Shown here piece by piece: positions 44,801-52,166 of a stretch of 64,000 nt of DNA (position 1 is the stretch's first letter; every line of letters starts with the position of its first letter). The notes beneath the pieces are model-generated. The model did not search any database. It had not been told where the DNA came from and saw nothing but the letters and a program-made list of their open reading frames with translations. Origin of the DNA: Anaerolineales bacterium (GTDB taxonomy: Bacteria > Chloroflexota > Anaerolineae > Anaerolineales > UBA4823); NCBI GenBank assembly GCA_016929095.1, contig JAFGJM010000017.1, positions 1-64,000 on the forward strand, in the 5' to 3' direction. Made by a program: the position numbers and the translations under genes.

Positions 44801-47642
44801 ATGAAATCAACAAATCAGCACGTTGGGGCGCCAGACCGATCGCCCGCCGGAGTGCCGCAATCGCTTCGGAGCGCGCCTGAGGCAGGTTTCCTCCCTGATG
44901 ATCTTTCAGAGCCAAGACCTTTTCTGCGAACCAGGTTAGCAATTCAATATTATCGGGTGCGATCATTAATGCCGCACGCGCTGAATTGAAAGCCTCTTCA
45001 TTCAAACCCAGGAACTGATAGGATTCGGACAGCGCTTGATGGATCAGGGGATTATTGGCGTCACTTTTGCCAGCTTCCAGCAGAGCGGCTACGGCGGTTT
45101 CTCCCTGTTCAAGCTTTAAAGCAACTAAGCCCAACCCTAAATCGAGACGAGATTGCCAGGATTCTTCTTCCGCCAGGTTGGTTTCCAGTGCGGCTCGATA
45201 GGCATCCATCGCCATGGTATATTCGCCTCCCATAGCCAACACTTCTGCTAACAAGGCTTTTGCTTCTGCCAGGCTGGGATCGATTTGTAAAGCGGTTTTT
45301 AGAACAGAAATGAGTTTCCCATTATTGATTGGATTTAAATGATCGGGTAGATTTGACAGTTGTGCATTGGATTCATCCGCAGTCAAAATGATCTGCAATC
45401 CGTTTTCTTGTAGGGCAAGTGAGCAGCGCGCATAATCAAGGTAAGGGTGTGAATCCTGTGGATGATTGGTAAGCATGGTTTCGAGAGCAGAAATAGCCGC
45501 AGCATATTCTCCTTGCGCCATGTAAACACGCGCTAACTGGTAAGCCAGGTTTGAATTGAAAGGGTAGATGCTAAAGGTTTTTTCCAGGATTGACTGCGAT
45601 TCTTCCAAATGGCCAAGCTGGAAAAGGGTTCCCCCAAGTTTTTCAGTAATGCGGCATAAAACATTGAGTTCTTTTATGCAATCGATAAACCCATCTTCTT
45701 CGGTAATGATAAATTTTACCGTCCCATCTATAGCATTCGCCGCCTGTCGATAAGCTTCCATTGCCAGGGTGGGTGAGTTCGATTTCATATAGAAGTCGCC
45801 TAACAGCAGGTAGATTTCAGGCATGTCGGGGGAGATATGTGTGGCAGCTTTGATTGTTTCTAAAGCCTTTTCCGTATTACCGGTTTGTTGATGGTATTCG
45901 GCCAGCGCTTTCCAGGGATAAATATCGTTGGGGGAGAGTTGAATGGCCTGGTTTAGATAACCGATCGCTTCATTTTCACTGTTATTCTTGGCTACCGTTT
46001 CGCCCCAAATAGCATAAGCTTTGCCATCGTTTTCATTCAGAATTATTGCTCTCTGGCAGGCTTTTATACTGGCTGCAGGTGAATCAGCTTTTATTGCGCA
46101 AATTCCCAATGCATGATAATCTGCCGGTGTAAGCGGATCCAGACGGCTTTCCAGGCGCTTGCGTTCAATTAGTGCCATTTGCCAATCACCAGCCGCCTCG
46201 AGGCATTCGGCTAAAGTCCGGCAGTACAGAAGATTTGAAGGGGAACCGGTTACTGCCAGATGGGCTGCCTGGATGGCGTTTTTATAATCGCCAGCAGCAT
46301 ATTTCCCCAGCGCCAATAAATGCTGCAGGGAAGGGTTATCCGGATGGTCTGCGATATATTCCTCTAACACCCACACAGCTTCTTGGACAAGATTGACCCT
46401 CATTAGAAAATCGACCAAACGAGGGGTGTAGATAAAGTCCCCGATCTTAACAGACGATAAGGTTGGTGAGTCTCTTAGAAAGAAGATGATTTTCAAACCG
46501 ATTTCACGCGCTTGCATCCAATGGTCAAAAGTATCTTCGTCCTTAGTATTTATCTCAATGAGTGCCCTGGCTAATAAAATACCCGGGTGATCGATGGCTT
46601 TCTGTGAGGTTGCGTAATCATCGGTGCGGCGCAGGGCTTCTTCGAAATTGCCATTATCAATTAAAGCCATCAATAACGTGGTGAAGTAATCGGGTGATTT
46701 GGTATCGAATTCAATCGCCTGCTCAATGGAGGCAATCGCTTTTTCTGTATCACCATTGACGATGGCATTTTTTGCGATTTCTGATTCAAGGTGGGCATTG
46801 AATTGTCGAATTTCATTTTTCACCTGATCGAGCAAAGAAGCGCCTTGAGTAGCATCGGATGCCAGCCGGGAAATTTCGGCGTATTCCACCATTTGGGTTA
46901 TTTCTTTAACATATTCCAATAATGATGTGGGTTTGGTATTGGTATTCGCCGGGAAATTATCGATAAAAAATTGTGCGATATGGGAGCCTAATTGAGGACG
47001 GAATCTACCTAATTCAATGATCAAGCGGTACTGTAGTGGAAGCGGTAACTCTTTTACTAATAGGGCGATCAGCTCGTTAACGGCATTATCTGGTAATGGA
47101 TTGCTTAAAAGAACATGCAATGCCAATTTTATTGACTGATTTTCTGCAGTGTTATTTATACTCTGCAAGGGATTAATCAACGCTTTTAAGAGAGCTAATT
47201 GGTCTGGGATGATGCCAAAAAGGCAGCAGAGCGCTGCCGCGGGGATATTTTGAAGGGTATCGTTCCAAGCGCCGGATTTGCGGTATTTTTCGCGTAATTG
47301 CAGCGCCAATAAGCCGGCTTTGGGTAAACTGGTAATTTCATCCGGCGAGACCGCCTCGACCATTTGGATAAACTCATCTTCCACTGCCGGAAGAGGCAGG
47401 GAACGTAATTGGTCTGGAGTCGCCGGGTAATTCAACAGCGATAATGCCAGCGCGGCGGGGGTGCAGTCTTCAGGTCGATGGATGATTTTTTCGAATAATG
47501 CATGGGGTGAATCTTCATCGGTAGAAGAAAGAGTATCCCAAACCATTGGTTCTTTCATCATGGCTGGAATGACCCAATTCCATGAGTTTTCAGGCAAAAT
47601 TTGTTTTATCCCGGAAATGACGCTAGATGATGTGCCAGGCAT
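41838..47642 (-). CDS. Giant tetratricopeptide-repeat protein (1934 residues)
   Basis: Almost the whole length is TPR or TPR-like helices, with repeats such as AYAIWGETVAKNNSENEAIGYLNQAIQLSPND and LYLREKNLPLAIQSLEKACELLPEQADAW. The N-terminal 200 residues are helical without clear repeats. No enzyme motif, membrane span or signal peptide is visible, so it is a large cytoplasmic scaffold. AAGGGA precedes the ATG at 47642. It lies between a two-span membrane protein (15-bp gap) and the C25 peptidase gene (13-bp gap), suggesting that the three products work together. Confidence 0.88.
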   Translation of the reverse strand: MPGTSSSVISGIKQILPENSWNWVIPAMMKEPMVWDTLSSTDEDSPHALFEKIIHRPEDCTPAALALSLLNYPATPDQLRSLPLPAVEDEFIQMVEAVSPDEITSLPKAGLLALQLREKYRKSGAWNDTLQNIPAAALCCLFGIIPDQLALLKALINPLQSINNTAENQSIKLALHVLLSNPLPDNAVNELIALLVKELPLPLQYRLIIELGRFRPQLGSHIAQFFIDNFPANTNTKPTSLLEYVKEITQMVEYAEISRLASDATQGASLLDQVKNEIRQFNAHLESEIAKNAIVNGDTEKAIASIEQAIEFDTKSPDYFTTLLMALIDNGNFEEALRRTDDYATSQKAIDHPGILLARALIEINTKDEDTFDHWMQAREIGLKIIFFLRDSPTLSSVKIGDFIYTPRLVDFLMRVNLVQEAVWVLEEYIADHPDNPSLQHLLALGKYAAGDYKNAIQAAHLAVTGSPSNLLYCRTLAECLEAAGDWQMALIERKRLESRLDPLTPADYHALGICAIKADSPAASIKACQRAIILNENDGKAYAIWGETVAKNNSENEAIGYLNQAIQLSPNDIYPWKALAEYHQQTGNTEKALETIKAATHISPDMPEIYLLLGDFYMKSNSPTLAMEAYRQAANAIDGTVKFIITEEDGFIDCIKELNVLCRITEKLGGTLFQLGHLEESQSILEKTFSIYPFNSNLAYQLARVYMAQGEYAAAISALETMLTNHPQDSHPYLDYARCSLALQENGLQIILTADESNAQLSNLPDHLNPINNGKLISVLKTALQIDPSLAEAKALLAEVLAMGGEYTMAMDAYRAALETNLAEEESWQSRLDLGLGLVALKLEQGETAVAALLEAGKSDANNPLIHQALSESYQFLGLNEEAFNSARAALMIAPDNIELLTWFAEKVLALKDHQGGNLPQARSEAIAALRRAIGLAPQRADLLISLGIIQYETGDLNGSKESFSQLIPISNQEYSLDSLPSELYLASKYLSKLSLYTGACACLDKALEEFSASEIIPKKRAVSANPSLLDIYSLLAKNRRLSGAFQDSLEALNQAIALSPDMYDLHLDKVDLLLEMNPGSLCRDESDENITAIIQCLDNAQKLCPENPDISMRYALILRTVGKLSSALAFAEKAATLYERRQSENIQPMPVEINLFNTNETAARLLAAELERALLNSKQAYRVLDPTLQNNTLSGNSHQKDSAHIMTGTFPLNYVCLHAEIALEAEDIITSANDITHIPQTARSRPRAMALQARLAIRQGELENASDMLGNALEEIGSIQNSTAPQWTQISSLDGIVAAFNNIALYRAIAETALEMHQWETAIYLLREVAFISPHEPQSNLELARAIVMRAEYQNLCQETEVVNHAPGISALSDETYRSFTETIQSINKSLEKEGKDISEYEVLTRWIARGKAVFEADIETIDAFANTNTRPDDIAAQIAFLRQADHISEAGQISRSHAHHPLVLFQLALTLQNDNPRQALAAAYSAHEACQKSLSNTNLGGPANQSPQILGIKPIIDYLLARLAFNLGNRNGDFTTAVKAIEDALSQWENEPQWHILAADIMQEIKNPDGSSAAQDALSHLLKAAELDPKNGNTNLAIGNLYLREKNLPLAIQSLEKACELLPEQADAWLLLAQCYDITGNLIEAKRCVDQAISLDPTQPPSLLLRAQIAIKNRDYIAAERLVNTVLQFEPHSITAVLLQAQVLSALNKPDEGLAILDKAISNNQENPSLHLERIRLLQRINRHEIAIVEIQELMQHYPDDPSILMVFAQILEDIGDKQEAIKIAQRALRTGHERAQSMPFDEHAKLHILCGRLFHQTGQLDLAIQHLSEAIQIESTLLEPYLELAQTYKERRDNMQALTLFQQAIKTSPDDHRPYYQAGLLLKDIKDYLGAEKMLRKAAKLAPKELPIQRQLGALVALNLVHNRSAANLA

Positions 47643-47657
47643 AAAGGTTTCCCTTAA

Positions 47658-47981
47658 TTAATAGATTTGAAGGGTGAGTATTCCAGCAGCGGTAATCATT
47701 AATAACCCAAACAAGGTAAGAAAAACTCCTACACCGGCGGTATTAATGACTAATTGGTTTATCGCTTCCAGCAGGGAGGAAGCGTTTCCTACCAAACCAG
47801 CAATGTCCTCGGCTATTCCTTTTTCTGCAAGCCGGGTTGTTTGGACTGCGATCGTGCTGACTTCCTTACCGATGGATTTGGTGACCAAGATGATGATGCC
47901 AATAACCGTCGAAAGCACGCCAATAAAGAAAAGCGTAGCAATGATGATGAGCATCAAGTCATAAGTGGTAATTGTGATCAT
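47658..47981 (-). CDS. Small two-span membrane protein
   Basis: A 107-residue protein with membrane segments at about 8-34 and 80-103. Between them is a helical loop (GKEVSTIAVQTTRLAEKGIAEDIAGLVGNASSLLEAINQLV) reminiscent of a chemoreceptor signalling helix. AGGAAGGA precedes the ATG. First gene after the sigma-54-type promoter at 48033-48048; it may anchor the TPR scaffold at the membrane, which is inference. Confidence 0.65.
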   Translation of the reverse strand: MITITTYDLMLIIIATLFFIGVLSTVIGIIILVTKSIGKEVSTIAVQTTRLAEKGIAEDIAGLVGNASSLLEAINQLVINTAGVGVFLTLFGLLMITAAGILTLQIY

Positions 47982-48008
47982 AGGATCCTTCCTGGATTAT
48001 TAAAAGAC

Positions 48009-48031
48009 CGATCTGGTTGATAACCAGATCG
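48009..48031 (-). terminator. Hairpin ending the FtsZ gene set
   Basis: CGATCTGGTT (48009-48018), loop GAT, and AACCAGATCG (48022-48031) make a perfect 10-bp stem, followed on the minus strand by GTCTTTT. It separates the FtsZ set from the TPR/peptidase set. The predicted start of the downstream sigma-54 transcript falls inside it, so only read-through RNA would form the full stem. Confidence 0.6.
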
Positions 48032-48032
48032 A

Positions 48033-48048
48033 TGCAAGAACTGTACCA
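48033..48048 (-). promoter_or_regulatory. Sigma-54 (-24/-12) promoter of the TPR/peptidase set
   Basis: The reverse strand reads TGGTACAGTTCTTGCA, against the consensus TGGCAC-N5-TTGCA; the GG and GC are exactly 10 bp apart and one consensus base differs. It lies 52 bp before the first gene of the set. Confidence 0.7.
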
Positions 48049-48070
48049 TTTAGATATCTTGAAAAGTCGA

Positions 48071-48796
48071 TTATGGGATTGCTAACAGGGAAGGAAATTC
48101 GCAGGTGAGGCGATTTTGCGCTGAAAGCAGATTGATCCATTGGGCAGTGATTTCGTCTTTAGGCAGGTCGGTCACGAGGTTCGCCTTGTTGCTCAGCCAC
48201 GCATTGATACCTTGAAAATCGTCCAGCGATGACGCCATGTGACATATATTTTGGATGACCGTTACCTTCTCCATGTCAGATGCATCGAGAAGGGAAGCCG
48301 CATTGGTTTCAATTCCCGATACGTTCGTTATCGCTGTATTGTTACTTGACGCTGCATCCAGTATATCTATCAAGGTTTTCACACCATGTTTATCGGTAAT
48401 AATATAGCCATTCCACCAGATATCTTTTTTACGGAGTGAGCTTTCAAATTTACCGTTCAACGTTTTGTCTTTACTCAACTGAAAATGCCCGGAAATTAAA
48501 TTGGCGTTCGAAGATGTCAGGTATAAGGGCATCCAGGTAATTTTGGGAGTATTTTTTATATACAACATCAGCCAAACTGATTCTATATTGGGTTTGGATG
48601 CATCTAAATTATCGACTTGAACTGCGAGAATATTTTGCTGATGATTCGGGAGTTCATCTGAATTCGAGCGCGCCTTGGCTGAACTGGGGTTTCCTAACTG
48701 GCTGAAAAAACCATTCAAATTTTGACCTGACCAGTATCCGAATAGGAAAAATGACAATGAAATGACAATGAGGGCAAGCACCAGGGTTTTCTTCAT
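48071..48796 (-). CDS. Membrane-anchored LCP-like protein, degenerate
   Basis: A 241-residue protein with an N-terminal membrane anchor (about 4-22). The exterior domain (NILAVQVDN, then VWLMLYIKNTPKITWMPLYLTS, then GVKTLIDILD) resembles the LytR-CpsA-Psr fold, but the usual Arg-Asp catalytic motif (PRD) reads PLY. It is probably a non-catalytic relative. Its start overlaps the previous gene's end by 4 bp. The hairpin at 48009-48031 follows. Confidence 0.5.
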   Translation of the reverse strand: MKKTLVLALIVISLSFFLFGYWSGQNLNGFFSQLGNPSSAKARSNSDELPNHQQNILAVQVDNLDASKPNIESVWLMLYIKNTPKITWMPLYLTSSNANLISGHFQLSKDKTLNGKFESSLRKKDIWWNGYIITDKHGVKTLIDILDAASSNNTAITNVSGIETNAASLLDASDMEKVTVIQNICHMASSLDDFQGINAWLSNKANLVTDLPKDEITAQWINLLSAQNRLTCEFPSLLAIP

Positions 48797-49008
48797 AAAG
48801 CACTCAAGATGCCCAGGATCACACCCAACATGAGACTGGTGGAAGAACAGAATAAAATGAGTTTAACAAAAGGCTTCCAATCGATTTCCCGGGTTACTTG
48901 CTGGTAAATTTCAATGGCCTTGCGAAGGGTATGGGAACCGCTCATCCAGGGAATGATTTTCCACCAAAAAGAAATTTCGAGCTGGTAAGAGATTTGTCTG
49001 ATACTCAT
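48793..49008 (-). CDS. Small membrane protein
   Basis: A 71-residue protein: an amphipathic, aromatic N-terminal half (YQLEISFWWKIIPWMSG) and one C-terminal membrane span (about 48-70, KLILFCSSTSLMLGVILGIL). One bp separates it from the gene before, and it overlaps the gene after. No family recognised. Confidence 0.55.
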   Translation of the reverse strand: MSIRQISYQLEISFWWKIIPWMSGSHTLRKAIEIYQQVTREIDWKPFVKLILFCSSTSLMLGVILGILSAL

Positions 49009-49009
49009 A

Positions 49010-49273
49010 TTATCGGGAAGTGGTTATCTTTATAATTTTTCCCTTGTCGTTAACCGTGACTCTAACCGAGCGAGGGATGGTTACATTGCTTACCGCGCGC
49101 GCCGAAGTGTTGAATGTGAAAAGGAAAAGCGTTTGATTCGCAGCTTCCGTTCCCTTAGGAAGCGGTTGGCGGCGGATTTTTGGCGCAACACCGGCAAACT
49201 CCGGATATTTCTTATGGATTTGATTGGTAACCGATTTGATGATATCGGGGGAGAGACTGGAATTACCCGGCAT
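49010..49273 (-). CDS. Small hypothetical protein coupled to ftsZ
   Basis: An 87-residue protein with a short helical N-terminus (SPDIIKSVTNQIHKKYPEF) and a beta-rich rest (NQTLFLFTFNTSARAVSNVTIPRSVRVTVNDKGKIIKITTSR). Its ATG lies inside the last codons of ftsZ, an 11-bp overlap that implies translational coupling. Possibly an FtsZ-associated factor, from position alone. Confidence 0.55.
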   Translation of the reverse strand: MPGNSSLSPDIIKSVTNQIHKKYPEFAGVAPKIRRQPLPKGTEAANQTLFLFTFNTSARAVSNVTIPRSVRVTVNDKGKIIKITTSR

Positions 49274-50474
49274 ACTTTACTCGCTTTCGCAAAAATGCGG
49301 GAATATCAAGGTTGGTTGGTTCGGGGTACTCCTGTAATCTTGAGACATTATAGGATCCCACAGGAAGTGTGTCGACTGGATGGCGAGTTTCTACGATATC
49401 CTCGGTGATAGCTGGTTCGGATTCTCGTATGACCGGTTTGGGTATAGCTGATTCGAGAGTGGGGGCTACAATACCGGTCACCACCAGGATGACCTGGACT
49501 CTGTCTACCATTTGGTCGTCGTTGATCACGCCCATCACGATTTCAGATTGGGAACCGGTTTGATTTTGAAGGTAGGTCAATGCGGCTTCTACCTCAAACA
49601 AAGTTAAATCTGGACCACCGGTAAAGTTGGCGATGATTCCGGATGCATGATCGAGGGAAACTGTCTCCAACAAAGGATGGTTGAGTGCCTGTTCGATAGC
49701 TTGCTGTGATTTATTCTCTCCGTAACCATGACCAATTGCCATGAATGACCCGCCTCCCATCATCATCAGCCGGCGGATATGGGAGAAGTCTACGTTTATC
49801 AACCCGGGTTCGGTGATCAACTCAGCGATACCCTGAACTGCCTGGCGAAGAACATCGTCAGCCAGACGAAACGCGGTCTCGATGGGCAAATCCTTGGGGG
49901 CAACATATAACAAGCGGTCATTGGGGATGGCAATCAGGGTGTTGGTATGTTCCCTGAGTAACGCCAGCCCTTCGGCGGAATTCTTTTGCCGGCGACCCAT
50001 TTCGAAGGAGAATGGAGTGGTCACCACGGCGATAGCCACTGCGCCGACTTCTTGAGCGATTCGAGCGGCTACCGGGATAGAACCAGTGCCTGTGCCGCCG
50101 CCCATACCGGCAGTCAGGAAAACCATATCTGCTCCGGCTAAAGCTTCGGCGATTTCTTTGCGGCTTTCTTCTGCCGCAGCTTTTCCAATGGCGGGATTGC
50201 CCCCCGCGCCCAGCCCACGGGTAACTTTGGGCCCCAACTGGATTTTCACAGGTGCAGGGTTATCTTGCAATGCCTGGTGGTCAGTGTTAGCGGCGATAAA
50301 TTCCACGCCATGCAATCCCAATTCAACCATACGGCTGATGGCGTTGCAACCACCGCCGCCCATCCCCAAGACTTTTAATACCGGTTTTTGAATTTCATAT
50401 TCGGTATTGATATCGTGTTGGAGATGGGGTAATTGGTCATCGCTTAGAAAAGGGAGGCTGCTAGGTGCAATCAT
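49263..50474 (-). CDS. ftsZ: FtsZ-family tubulin-like GTPase with altered T7 loop
   Basis: A 403-residue FtsZ relative. The GTP-binding half shows KVLGMGGGGCNAI (about 34-46) and the tubulin signature GGGTGTGS (125-132), and IPNDRL is present. The T7 loop, which completes the active site of the neighbouring subunit, normally reads NxDFADV; here it is NVDFSHI (227-233), so the second catalytic Asp is His232. That Asp is needed for GTP hydrolysis in known FtsZ. The C-terminal tail LDIPAFLRKR is FtsZ-like. It follows a TIM-barrel-like gene by 21 bp under a sigma-54-type promoter, not a division-gene cluster. Either a specialised paralogue or a divergent lineage form. Confidence 0.88.
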   Translation of the reverse strand: MIAPSSLPFLSDDQLPHLQHDINTEYEIQKPVLKVLGMGGGGCNAISRMVELGLHGVEFIAANTDHQALQDNPAPVKIQLGPKVTRGLGAGGNPAIGKAAAEESRKEIAEALAGADMVFLTAGMGGGTGTGSIPVAARIAQEVGAVAIAVVTTPFSFEMGRRQKNSAEGLALLREHTNTLIAIPNDRLLYVAPKDLPIETAFRLADDVLRQAVQGIAELITEPGLINVDFSHIRRLMMMGGGSFMAIGHGYGENKSQQAIEQALNHPLLETVSLDHASGIIANFTGGPDLTLFEVEAALTYLQNQTGSQSEIVMGVINDDQMVDRVQVILVVTGIVAPTLESAIPKPVIRESEPAITEDIVETRHPVDTLPVGSYNVSRLQEYPEPTNLDIPAFLRKRVKYAG

Positions 50475-50495
50475 CGGTACACTCCATAGATCAGA

Positions 50496-51845
50496 CTATT
50501 TTGTTTTGGATGGTGCAACATCTGTGCCATCCCTAAATATTTGTTCTACCTCGCATCCCGAACCCAGTATTTTCTCGAGTGCGTTGGCAGGGTATTGCTG
50601 AATATCACCAACGATGGTGATTTTTTGGGCGAGTAGCGCTTCATCGATCGAGAAACCGATGACCGGTTTATGTTTGACCAAATAAGGGCGCAGAATATCC
50701 AGGTAATATGCCAGTAGATTTTCGTGGCATTCCGGGATTAGCACATAATGTGCGAGGGATACAGGCGAAGCGTCGGAGGAGGCCATCGGTTTTTTCGTGC
50801 TTTGACGGGGTGTTTTTGCTCTCCATTGCTGATAAAGCTCTATCATGGTGAGAGGATTGCCGTCGGCATCGAACCAGACGCACGCCTCGACAGGATTTTC
50901 AGTTTTAGAGGCAAATGCCCGAAAATTGAAACACAACACTTCTTCTGTGATGGTTTCATTAAAACCGGAATTTTCAGCGAGACTGGCGTTTATCGATGAA
51001 AAATCTTCGGTTAACAGGCGGGCGATGACCAGACATTGATTACTATGCTCTTTGATTGTATTATCCGGAGAAACATCAGAAGATTGAGTAAATGCCTGGG
51101 TATTCGACTCTAATAATATTATGGGCAGCGATTTCTCAAATATTGCCTGGGAGATGGAATGGTACCAGGAGAAGATATGGAAACCGCGCTGGTCTTGCTG
51201 ACTGGCGGGAGTGGAATAGGGTATCGCATCAGGCCATCTCTCGGGTCCCCCCGCCCCCCAGGAAATCGGGTGTATTCCGGGCTGCACATAAGCACTTAAG
51301 GTTAGATGCTCGGATAATTGGTTAATGTTTCGGCGGGCGATACCCTGTAATGCTTGCCGTAAGAAGGCAGTATCCCAATAATCGCCGCCCGGTTCCAGAG
51401 GCGGGAAAACAGGAGATATGCCGGATTCTTGTACCACCTGGGCAATTGGGATGAAAGCGTCTAAGAACCTTTCCACCAGATCGGATTGCATCCAAGACTG
51501 GGCCGGCCAAAAATGACGGCAATTGGGACGGTCGAATAATATGGCGTATTTTATACCCCATTTGGCGTATGACTCAATAAGAACACGAATATCATCAGGA
51601 AGGTTTGATGAAAGCGTCAGATCGTTAAAATGGAGGATGGGCTCGATACCCGCTTCAATCAGCGCTTGAATGAAATATTCGGGTATGGCACGCTCTGTTG
51701 AAGCTGAGAGAACCAGCCATGAAAAGCCCAATGCCTGAAATTTTGGAATCCAAAGAGTGGCATCTTTTTCTCGAAAATGCTCGCTATCCTGAAAGTATTG
51801 CATGCCAAGACGAGTGGGTTGGTTGGCGAAAGCAGCAGAATTCAT
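50496..51845 (-). CDS. TIM-barrel-like protein upstream of ftsZ
   Basis: About 449 residues from the ATG at 51845, where AGGTG sits five bases upstream (a GTG two codons earlier is possible). The first 330 residues look like a glycoside-hydrolase-type barrel (RLGMQYFQDSEHF; FSWLVLSAS; EPILHFND; YAILFDRPN; PLEPGGDYWD; FHIFSWYHSI; PIILLESN). The C-terminal 90 residues form a separate domain (YYLDILRPYLVKHKPVIGFSIDEALLAQKITIVGD). No signal peptide, so it is cytoplasmic and may not be a true glycosidase. First gene of the FtsZ set. Confidence 0.55.
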   Translation of the reverse strand: MNSAAFANQPTRLGMQYFQDSEHFREKDATLWIPKFQALGFSWLVLSASTERAIPEYFIQALIEAGIEPILHFNDLTLSSNLPDDIRVLIESYAKWGIKYAILFDRPNCRHFWPAQSWMQSDLVERFLDAFIPIAQVVQESGISPVFPPLEPGGDYWDTAFLRQALQGIARRNINQLSEHLTLSAYVQPGIHPISWGAGGPERWPDAIPYSTPASQQDQRGFHIFSWYHSISQAIFEKSLPIILLESNTQAFTQSSDVSPDNTIKEHSNQCLVIARLLTEDFSSINASLAENSGFNETITEEVLCFNFRAFASKTENPVEACVWFDADGNPLTMIELYQQWRAKTPRQSTKKPMASSDASPVSLAHYVLIPECHENLLAYYLDILRPYLVKHKPVIGFSIDEALLAQKITIVGDIQQYPANALEKILGSGCEVEQIFRDGTDVAPSKTK

Positions 51846-51877
51846 AAACACCTGTCCGAATTATTTATTTTGGAGGG

Positions 51878-51893
51878 TGCAAGTTATATGCCG
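51878..51893 (-). promoter_or_regulatory. Sigma-54 (-24/-12) promoter of the FtsZ set
   Basis: The reverse strand reads CGGCATATAACTTGCA: GG and GC are exactly 10 bp apart, with GGCA and TTGCA intact. Two less conserved bases differ. The predicted transcript would start about 20 nt before the TIM-barrel-like gene. Confidence 0.6.
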
Positions 51894-52166
51894 CAGGAAA
51901 GGGGTAAATCAGCGTTCTGCTAAACTCCACACCCTGCTATTTCTCCCGCTTGAAAGAATAAAAGGCAGGGTATCGGTGATTCCTCATGTTTCTTTTGAAA
52001 TTTCCATAATATTAAAAATATACTTTGAAAATTGATGGCTTGACATTGCCTCAAATGAGGATTTTTCGCATATAATTTATATGGATAAAAAATTAATGAT
52101 GGATTTATTATCGCTGACGATAAACACGAGTAATATGCCATGATCAAGTGATTATGGATAAAAGAC

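Noticed and set aside
52043..52058. TGGCTTGACATTGC before the lipoprotein gene, resembling a sigma-54 site
   Set aside because: GG and GC are separated by 9 rather than 10 bp, which abolishes sigma-54 recognition.
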